Assembly (NCBI GenBank): GCA_943704525.1
Contig: CALSCQ010002071.1
Location: 1 to 13,955, forward strand
Source of the DNA: Pigoraptor vietnamica
Taxonomy: Eukaryota; Opisthokonta; Filasterea
Length of the DNA: 13,955 bases
Direction: 5' to 3'
This document shows positions 7,895-13,955 of the stretch, piece after piece (position 1 is the first letter of the stretch; each line of letters opens with the position of its first letter). A program made the position numbers and the translations under genes. Under the pieces are notes generated by a model that saw only the letters and a program-made list of their open reading frames with translations, made no database searches and was not told the origin of the DNA.

Positions 7895-10262
7895 CTACCA
7901 CGCTGTGCTCCGAACAGGTTTCGCTGTCGGCGACGCCGGCGTCGACACGGTCGCGGTGGAAGCTGTGCGAGAGGCACCGGCCCCATCGTCCTCCACGGGC
8001 GCGCGGTCCGAATACACGGGGCGAGTAATGAAATGTAGTCGACGTCCGCCGCTTCTGAGCTCAGTCCACAGCATGCGCGCGTGGAGAATGGCGAGCAGGG
8101 AGAGGCGATCGCCCGCGAATCCGCGAAGCTCGAGGTCCATTCCCGCAAACCGCAGGACAGTCTCGTGCAGGTAGTGGCCGTACAGCGCCGCAAAGAGTCC
8201 GCCAATGTAAGCGAGGGAGAGCAAGGCGTACGTCAAGCTGGCCCGTCGGTGGAGGAGGGCGCTGTCGGCCAAGCCCACTCGCAAAAAGAAAAGGAAAGTG
8301 AACGCGCCGACCACGCCCGCGCACCGCTCCGGCAGAGAGCGCCAGAGGCACGCGGACAGCGTCGCGTTCTGCAGCTGGAGAAACCAAAAGTCGAACGATC
8401 GGAAGACCATCCGAAGGATTTTCGGGTTGCAGCGCAGTATCTCGACGCCGAGTGCGAGCATGGCAAGTGACACGACCGCGCGAAACGAACCGTCCAGCGC
8501 AGCCGATGGCCTCGATGACGACCACGCCTCGAGCGCGACGAGTATGCACGACAGCAAGGCACCCGCAACGGCGCATACGGTGAAGAGCGCGCACGCAATC
8601 GAGCGATTGAACACTGGCGGCGGCGGCGGCGACGAAGCCCCGTCGTCAGTACACGTACAGCATCCACCGGCATGCGAATCGACAGGTGCTTCAGACGAAG
8701 TCGGCGCGACACGACCGCGAGTCCGTTTCCGCACGCACGAGAGGGCCGCCGATGTTAGCGTTGCGTCCACGCACACGTCCACAGAGAAAGGCCGTGTATA
8801 AATGAGCGCGGGGCGACCTCGCCACACGCGACTGATGCGAGGCTTGTAGGTGACGTGCAAGTCCAGTTTGAAGGCGTCGTCGGCGGGCGGCGCATCCGTG
8901 TGACTCTGCGCGCGTGATTTCGGTCGCTTAGAAAATGGTGTGTGTGCGCGTGTACGTGTGTGTGTGTGTGCATGCGTGCATGTGCATTATGTACACGCAA
9001 ACCATGTTGTAGACATTATCACGCACGCAACAGAGGTGCGTACTCGCACTCGCCTCTTTCGTGGCATCGTCCGCTCCCTCTCTCTTGTCCCTGTCGAGTC
9101 CAGTCGTGACGTTCCATGAGAGTTCGCTCGCGAGCGCAGACGCAACGTCCTCCACTTCGCTCTGCGGCACAAGCAAGACTGCGGTGGGCACGTGTCCGTT
9201 CCCATTCATCGCAGCGTGCTCGCCCTTATCGTCCACGTGCTCGTCGCCCCCACGCGCGCTCTCGACGTCCTCGCACTCCACAGCGTCAACAACCAACATG
9301 GGCGAGAAGCGCTCGTGGCCGTCCTTGGCGTCATCTTCGCGCGCGATCGCCTTCTGCAGAGCAACGGCGCCAACCTCGCCGTCCCCGACAGTTGCAGTGG
9401 GGAGTTCGACGACCTCCACGGCCGCGTCGCTCTCCGTGGGTGGCGGCGGTGGGGGTCCGTCGACGATCTCGACGGGCTGTCGCAAGAGAACCATCCGCGC
9501 GGGGAGGGTGTTCCACGACCACCACAGCATGTACGAAAGCTTGACGCAGTAGAACGAGACGGTCCAGAGACGATTCACCATGAAGCGACGCGCATTGAGC
9601 GAGAAGATGCTCGCGGCGAACGAGGGAACGGTCGCGTCGTCGCGCGTTTCGGGCGTGACCTGTAGCGTGAACGTGATCGCGGGGAGTAGGTTGGCGACAA
9701 GCTGAGCGACGATGCAGAAGGCCGGCGTGAATCGAATGGGAGAGCGACGGCCGCGTACACTGACGAGCATGGCGTCGATGAGAAGGAAGGGTATGTTGCC
9801 GCCGAGATTCATGAGGATCGACACGATGCGGAGGTCCGGGAAGAGGAACGCCCCGGAGAGCACGACCAAGACCGAATTCGCGCAGAGGAACCAGAAGTCG
9901 AACTCGCGAAGGACGCGCCATGCGACGATGCTGTTCGACGCGGCCGCCGTGTTGAACACTTGCGAGTAGGCGATGGTCGTGATGGCGAGGAACACGAAGA
10001 TGACCCTCCCCGCAACAGACTCGAGCACGCCGGGCACGGCCTGAGGCAACGCGACGAGAAAGAGATTGAGAAAAGACCCGCTTATGACCAGCAGAACAAG
10101 CAATGCGCGCGACCACCAGCGCCCGCTCAGCCACGCCAGGCGGCCGAGCGCACTCCCCACGCGACCCCGCCAACCGCCGCAGTTTCGGAGGCGCGTGAGA
10201 ACAGTGTCGCCCGTCGTCGTCTCGACCGTTTCCCCGGGCGCAAAAATATGCACGTGCCGCAT
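7895..10262 (-). CDS. polytopic membrane protein with two homologous halves
   Basis: Exon 1 (10262-9027, 412 codons) and exon 2 (8905-7895) join in phase to give about 748 aa. The ATG at 10262 has A at -3. Half one has likely membrane segments at about 53-72, 84-103, 121-141, 146-168, 180-201 and 232-250, then a soluble acidic, Pro-rich tail (about 264-412, with a run of seven prolines). Half two opens with a soluble region and a Cys cluster (GGCCTC), then segments at exon-2 residues of about 102-125, 143-159, 171-190, 195-215 and 225-243. Both halves share R-x-FDFWFL, a later D-x-x-L...R element (DAMLVSVRGRR/DSALLHRR) and a final L-x-x-x-ARxxxxxxLW-like helix. No ATG precedes half two, and both open frames read into the repeat-containing gap, which supports one spliced gene rather than two. 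I do not recognise the family and assign no function. Two separate paralogous genes remain possible. Confidence 0.7.
8906..9026 (-). other. intron joining the two membrane halves (121 nt, contains CA repeat in the sense strand)
   Basis: Donor TGC|GTGCGT (same hexamer as other donors in this window) and acceptor CGCGCAG|AGT, both phase 0, joining ...STHLCC to SHTDAPPADDAF. The body contains (CA)n at about 8938-8981. Without splicing the first frame ends in a His-Thr run from the repeat. Confidence 0.7.
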
Positions 10263-10418
10263 TCTTCGTTTCTCTCTCGTAGTCGAGGAGGCGAGCGCCG
10301 GTGAGAAGGAAGCGAGTCTCGCTTACATTTGCAACGTTCGACTGCGTCGCCGGTCTGCGCGACGCCACACCGAGAAAACCGCACGCTTGCCACAGTCCGA
10401 CGCGCGCTTCAATATTTA

Positions 10419-10560
10419 CGCCGACAGTGGGTCTCGTTGGAAAGAACCTCTTCTTAACAGCGACGCATGCGATGCCGTTGTCGTTCTTCGCTCGTGTCGT
10501 TCGCGTGCATCATTCTCGCTTGAAGGTTGACACACCGGGCAAAATTTCGCCGACAGTGGG
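10419..10560. repeat. 13-bp direct repeat CGCCGACAGTGGG
   Basis: Two exact copies at 10419-10431 and 10548-10560, 129 bases apart. Each is preceded by an ATTT-containing sequence (AATATTTA and AAAATTT). They lie upstream of two divergent genes, so a shared regulatory site is possible but not shown. Confidence 0.6.
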
Positions 10561-10598
10561 GTGTTGAATTTGACTGGTAACTGTGATGTCCGGATATA

Positions 10599-10606
10599 TC
10601 ACGTGA
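10599..10606. promoter_or_regulatory. E-box palindrome TCACGTGA
   Basis: An eight-base perfect palindrome with a CACGTG core, in the divergent intergenic region. In other eukaryotes bHLH-zipper factors bind this core. A functional role here is inference from position only. Confidence 0.3.
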
Positions 10607-11002
10607 CTAAATCGGGCTGAATTTGCCAGATGAGGTGGGGGTTTCCTTTTTGTTTATGTGAGGGTGGGGGTTTTTGTTGTCCGGCAGTACACCAATCCGC
10701 TCCTCGAAACTTCGTGCAAAACAATGTCATAAGTTATCGAAGTTATGAATGGCTCTTATAATTATTTAATACGTATTTCATTTTTGATATGTTTCCATTT
10801 GTAATTTATGGGATGCTAGCTTATTTTAGTAGATTTTCGTGACTGCACGCGTATTGTTCCACCTTTAGCCCCGGTCAGGTTTTTTCCGCGTCCACACACA
10901 CGCGCGCTCTTGCCGCTCCTTCTTCTCTCCTCGCTCACACGCAGAAAACAGACCGATCCCTCTCTTCTCTCACTCTCTTCTGCAAGCACACAAGCCAGAA
11001 CA

Positions 11003-11545
11003 ATGGCCACCAACACCACCGGCTCCGATGTGGCCTACCGCCCTCTGCTCCAGGACGACACGTACGACACGCTCCCCGCGCGCAACAACAACAGCGGCAG
11101 CGGGAACCCGCCCAAGGACGTGGAGTCTGGGGACAAGATTCGGAGGGAATCGGCCATGCTGAACGCCGGCTACAACAAGCAGGTGCTCGAGGAGCTGCAC
11201 TATGTCGCGCAGGTCATTAATCCCCGCGCGCGCATGCACAACATTCTCCTCATTGCGAACACGTTCCTTCTGCTCGCGATCGCCGGCGGCATCCTTATTA
11301 TGCTCCTGGGAATGGTGAGTTTTGCGTGTGTGAGAGTATGTATTATTCATGCTGTGCCTCGTGCGTTGGTGTTGTGTGCCTTTGTAGTGTCGTGGGCATG
11401 TTTGTGTGTATCGTGTGCGAGTGTGTGGTACTTACCTTCGCTCGTTTCTCGCAGAACCGCTCCATGAACAAGATGAACGACAACATGAACGAAATGCTCA
11501 TCACGATGAAGGTCCGTCTGCAGGCTTGCACATGCATCATACACA

Positions 11546-11576
<31 letters not shown>

Positions 11577-12533
11577 GCGCACACACACACACTCACTCAC
11601 TCACACGCGCGCGCACACACACACACTCACTCACTCACACGCACACACAAACACACACACACGCACACACACACACACAAACGCACGCCACACACACAGA
11701 CCACACATCGGCGCCCTCTTTAAAAGAACCTTTCTCAATGTCTCACTCAATGACTCACGCCTGTCTTTCCACAGAACATGAACGACAACATGATGACCAA
11801 GATGGACCGCCTTGAGAACATTGCGAACCACATGGTGGACACCATGACGCACCTCATGACGCAGGCCGGTGCGTGTCGCTGTTTAGACCCCACGCGCGCG
11901 CGCATTCACACACACACATACACACACGCACACACAACCACACAAACACCCCTCTTCGCTATCTCCTGAGTTCATTTCACATGCGAATGTCACTGTTTAT
12001 GGATGATGCGCTGTCGCTCACCCGCCTCTTCTGCCCTCTGTGCAGACACGCACGCGCTGAACGTTATTTACAACACATACCAAATGTGCAACGTAAGTAC
12101 TTTCGCAGACGACGCAAACGTGACGTGGCGTTGTCATGTGTTTTCTCTTGTAGCTCAAGCGTCATTTGTGTGTGTGTGTGTCTCTCTCTCTGTGTATGTG
12201 TGTGTGTGTGTGTGTGTGTATGTGTGTGTGTGTGTGTGCATGTAGACGTGGTCTGTTCGATGGCATTGTCTCACGCGTGTCTTGTTGCAGGTGATGACGG
12301 TCGGTCTGGAGAAGAACAAGGGCTGCCGCATCGGATTTGGCTTCCCCAACGGTGCGTCACGTGCTCGCGCTGAAATTCACATGAACCCCCGCTCGTGCAT
12401 TCACTCGCACACACAGAGGCCAACGCACCACCCCACACCCCACGCGTGCTTGCACACACTCGCATCGAGATTTCAGTGTCTCACTCCACAAATCTTGCTC
12501 CATCCCACAGGTGTCCCCACGCAGGAGCCGTAA
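11003..12533 (+). CDS. single-pass membrane protein with a methionine-core heptad coiled coil, six exons
   Basis: Exons 11003-11314, 11455-11511, 11775-11868, 12046-12092, 12291-12351 and 12511-12533 give 197 aa. The ATG context is GAACAATGG and the stop is TAA. Residues 1-77 are polar (ends with VLEELHYVAQVINPRAR). Residues 80-103 form one strongly hydrophobic membrane helix. From 105 the sequence is Met/Asn-rich, with Met at 108, 111, 115, 118, 122, 125 and 129 in strict 3-4 spacing. The a positions continue at 136 (L), 143 (M) and 150 (L), so the coiled coil runs from about 108 to 150 and crosses the exon 2/3 junction in register. The last 47 residues hold two Cys (MCN, GCR) and GFGFPNG. 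No signal peptide precedes the single helix, so a tail facing the lumen or outside is plausible but unproved. I do not recognise the family; oligomerisation through the zipper is inferred. Confidence 0.78.
11315..11454 (+). other. intron 1 of the Met-zipper gene (140 nt)
   Basis: Donor ATG|GTGAGT, acceptor TTTCTCGCAG|AAC, phase 0. TG-rich but not a clean dinucleotide repeat. It falls exactly at the end of the membrane helix. Confidence 0.85.
11512..11774 (+). other. intron 2 of the Met-zipper gene with a long CA/CG repeat (263 nt)
   Basis: Donor AAG|GTCCGT, acceptor CTTTCCACAG|AAC, phase 0; the heptad register is kept across it. About 11539-11700 is CA repeat with two CGCGCG blocks and CACTCACTCAC interruptions. 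Confidence 0.88.
11869..12045 (+). other. intron 3 of the Met-zipper gene (177 nt)
   Basis: Donor G|GTGCGT and acceptor CCTCTGTGCAG|AC, phase 1. CA-rich repeat at about 11906-11946. Confidence 0.85.
12093..12290 (+). other. intron 4 of the Met-zipper gene with GT repeat (198 nt)
   Basis: Donor AAC|GTAAGT and acceptor CTTGTTGCAG|GTG, phase 0. A GT repeat with a CTCTCTCT interruption fills about 12166-12240. A second good acceptor (TTTTCTCTTGTAG, ending at 12153) lies inside it, so a microexon starting at 12154 cannot be excluded. Confidence 0.75.
12352..12510 (+). other. intron 5 of the Met-zipper gene (159 nt)
   Basis: Donor G|GTGCGT and acceptor CATCCCACAG|GT, phase 1, leaving a last exon that encodes only GVPTQEP and the stop. 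Confidence 0.75.
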
Positions 12534-12719
12534 GAGACACTCTGCCTTTGTGTGTTTTCGCCTCTCGGCAAAGTGCGTTGTTGCTGTGTGGCTGCGTGCG
12601 CTGCGTCGCTATCTTGCGTGTGTTCTCTTGTGCGGAGGCCTGTATACACAGATCGTCCACACATTCCCTGCTTCACGGTAATCCTCGTCACGCAATGCCA
12701 CGTTGCCCACAACACAGCG

Positions 12720-12775
12720 AGTAATGGGCTTGGCCCAGCTACGCGTCCGTAACACAGTAATGGGCTTGGTCCAGC
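12720..12775. repeat. 20-bp near-perfect direct repeat, 36-bp period
   Basis: AGTAATGGGCTTGGCCCAGC at 12720 recurs at 12756 with one C-to-T change. It lies in the 264-bp spacer (12534-12797) between two convergent genes; nothing else is recognised in that spacer. Confidence 0.8.
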
Positions 12776-12797
12776 CATACCGAACAGTGCATTTTAC

Positions 12798-13657
12798 TTA
12801 AGACGGCGCACTCTTGTCGGCCGCGTTTTGCGCCCTCGTCGCCTCGAGGCGCTCCACCCATCGCTGCACTGCGGGGTGCTTGAAGCGACCGCGCGTCGAT
12901 TTGAAAAAGTCTTCGAGGGTGCCAGCTCGGTTCTGGTCTGTTGCGTGCGCCAGTGCCAAACAATATTAGCCACAGATGCGCAGCTCCGACACGCGCTTCA
13001 ACACATGCGTATGGGCAGCGCAATGCCAATTATGAATTGTGTGCTAGAGACAAAAAAACGCTCCATTTGCGTCGCCGTGGTGTTTTCCACACACATAAAA
13101 GAGACACGTACCCCTCTCGTACTCGAAAGCCTGCACAATCATGTCGAACTTGTCCAAGTCCTTGACCACCTGCGCCTCTGCCGTCGCGCACTCCTCGTAC
13201 TCGCGCCACAGGGCGTACATCTCGGCGCCCACCGCGGACGACCCGAGCATCTCGTCGCGAATGCGCGCCATTGCAGCCTGGGACCAGTTTGCGTAAATGC
13301 GCCGGGTGATGGTGCCAGCAGTGCAAGGAACGAGCGCAGACCTCATTGGTATGATCCCACGTTATACTGAAGGCACATCGTACAGCCAACGTCGCACACG
13401 CACACACGCGTACGCACACACATACACACACATACATATCACACACACACTCATCGCACTGCTATCGTAATGCATGCATGCACACATGCCGGTGGCACGC
13501 ACCTCCTCCAGCCTGTACTTTTCTTCGGGGGTCACTGGGTCGTCTGGCGTAATGTCTCCCACGATGCTCTCGGCCATGTCGTGCACAAGCGCCATCTTAA
13601 TGCAACTGCGTAAGTTAAGGGTGTGAGTGACACTGAGTCTTATGCACTGTCATCACA

Positions 13658-13693
<36 letters not shown>

Positions 13694-13936
13694 AGTCTCA
13701 CAGCGAAAGATATATCTTCAGTCCTTATTGTCATACACAGCTGACCATGGTCTCAGAGGGAGTGGAAGTGACAGTAGACATGGGACAGAGCGCGAACGGG
13801 GTCGCACTCACCGCGTCCTATCGATCGAAGCGTCGCCGTCGAACAACATGGCCATAACACCCATGCGATACATGTGGTCTGCGATGCTCTCGGGCTTGTC
13901 GACTCTGTGGTTCACCCACCCGGTGCGCTTCGTCGT
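12798..13936 (-). CDS. HDDC2: HD-domain 5'-deoxynucleotidase, HDDC2-like (5' end outside window)
   Basis: Exons on the minus strand: 13936-13812, 13605-13503, 13277-13112 and 12937-12798 (TAA). They join in phase to give the last 177 or so residues. HDDC2/YfbR-type enzymes are metal-dependent and remove the 5' phosphate from deoxynucleoside monophosphates. The signature is complete: KRTGWVNHRVDKPESIADHMYRM with the first His, ALVHDMAESIVGD with the HD pair and the E/D of the active site, LWREYEE, then LDKFDMIVQAFEYE with the final metal-binding Asp. The C-terminus reads LEDFFKSTRGRFKHP. The upstream exon(s) with the start codon lie beyond 13955, preceded here by an acceptor (CCTACAG) at 13937-13939. 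The protein looks intact where visible and closely follows the family, so I expect a housekeeping role in nucleotide pools. Confidence 0.92.
12938..13111 (-). other. HDDC2-like gene, last intron (174 nt)
   Basis: Donor AGGG|GTACGT and acceptor CACGCAACAG|AC, phase 1. It joins FEYERG/D to QNRAGTLEDFFKST. No clear dinucleotide repeat. Confidence 0.88.
13278..13502 (-). other. HDDC2-like gene, middle intron with CA/GT repeat (225 nt)
   Basis: Donor GAG|GTGCGT and acceptor AACTGGTCCCAG|GCT, phase 0, joining KYRLEE to AAMARIRDEM. CA repeat on the plus strand (GT in the sense strand) at about 13389-13449. Confidence 0.85.
13606..13811 (-). other. HDDC2-like gene, first complete intron with CA/GT repeat (206 nt)
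   Basis: Donor CGCG|GTGAGT and acceptor CTTACGCAG|TTG, phase 2, joining SIDRTR to CIKMALVHD. CA repeat on the plus strand at about 13658-13691. Confidence 0.9.
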
Positions 13937-13955
13937 CTGTAGGTGTGTGTTGGGG
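13937..13955 (-). other. 3' end of an upstream intron of the HDDC2-like gene
   Basis: The minus strand reads CCCCAACACACACCTACAG directly before the TTKRTGWV exon. This is a credible acceptor, and the family is conserved through this exon, so coding continues outside the window. Confidence 0.65.

Larger units (their letters stand above)
10263..11002. other. divergent intergenic/promoter region
   Basis: This separates the minus-strand membrane-protein gene from the plus-strand Met-zipper gene. It contains a 13-bp direct repeat, the palindrome TCACGTGA at 10599-10606, and two G-rich copies of a GAGGTGGGGGTTT-like sequence at about 10632 and 10660. An AT-rich stretch covers 10725-10850, and a pyrimidine-rich leader (10915-10985) precedes the ATG at 11003. 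No clear TATA box at the expected spacing and no gene. Confidence 0.55.

Noticed and set aside
8790-8805. TATAAAT sequence on the plus strand
   Set aside because: It lies inside the coding exon of the minus-strand membrane protein, and no plus-strand gene follows at a sensible distance.
8928-9026. C-terminal extension of the first membrane-half frame ending in a His-Thr run
   Set aside because: It reads into a CA repeat; a GTGCGT donor at 9026 and an in-phase acceptor at 8906 explain it as intron.
10910-11002. N-terminal extension of the Met-zipper protein upstream of 11003
   Set aside because: It is pyrimidine-rich leader sequence with Ser/Leu codons, and ATG 11003 has a better start context.
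13030-13111. Open-frame continuation of the HD gene past FEYERG (GTCLFYVCGKHHG...)
   Set aside because: It diverges from the family; the GTACGT donor at 13111 and an acceptor at 12938 restore the conserved LEDFFKST continuation.
1-13955. tRNA, rRNA, transposase or reverse transcriptase genes
   Set aside because: No T-loop/anticodon-arm pattern, rRNA segment, terminal inverted repeat or polymerase motif was seen on reading both strands; a covariance-model scan could still find a small RNA.

Overview
The window is nuclear DNA from a GC-rich, intron-bearing eukaryote, most likely a free-living protist. The signs are GT-AG introns (donors mostly GTGCGT, GTGAGT or GTACGT) that restore conserved protein motifs, Kozak-like starts, a TATA/CCAAT promoter, abundant (CA)n/(GT)n microsatellites, and eukaryotic domain types (SH3, AIG1-like GTPase, ankyrin repeats, HDDC2-type HD domain). 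The lineage cannot be fixed from sequence alone. The content would suit an amoebozoan or other unicellular eukaryote.

Layout, left to right. (1) 99-1497, minus: an ankyrin-repeat protein with one intron and three reading-frame breaks. (2) 1498-2116: a divergent promoter region with a TATA box and CCAAT box for the next gene. (3) 2117-3157, plus: an intronless zinc-independent MDR-family quinone oxidoreductase/alcohol dehydrogenase. (4) 3158-4232: no gene; about 600 bp is a CA-rich satellite of almost perfectly alternating purine-pyrimidine, ending in a 101-bp tandem duplication. (5) 4233-7499, plus: a multi-exon gene for a protein of about 951 aa with a low-complexity N-terminus, an SH3 domain, an AIG1/GIMAP-like GTPase domain and a Cys/His-rich, coiled-coil tail. 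(6) 7500-7894: convergent intergenic DNA with a GT microsatellite. (7) 10262-7895, minus: a two-exon gene for a polytopic membrane protein of about 748 aa made of two homologous halves, each centred on an FDFWFL motif. (8) 10263-11002: a divergent intergenic region with a 13-bp direct repeat, a TCACGTGA palindrome and an AT-rich patch. (9) 11003-12533, plus: a six-exon gene for a protein of 197 aa with one membrane segment followed by a methionine-core heptad coiled coil. (10) 12534-12797: convergent intergenic DNA with a 20-bp direct repeat. (11) 13936-12798, minus: four exons of an HDDC2-like 5'-deoxynucleotidase whose 5' end lies beyond the window.

The genes do not form an obvious pathway; this looks like ordinary nuclear gene order with alternating strands. 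The most distinctive items are the SH3-AIG1 GTPase fusion, the internally duplicated membrane protein (resolved here by joining two open frames across an intron), the Met-zipper membrane protein, and dinucleotide repeats inside most of the introns.
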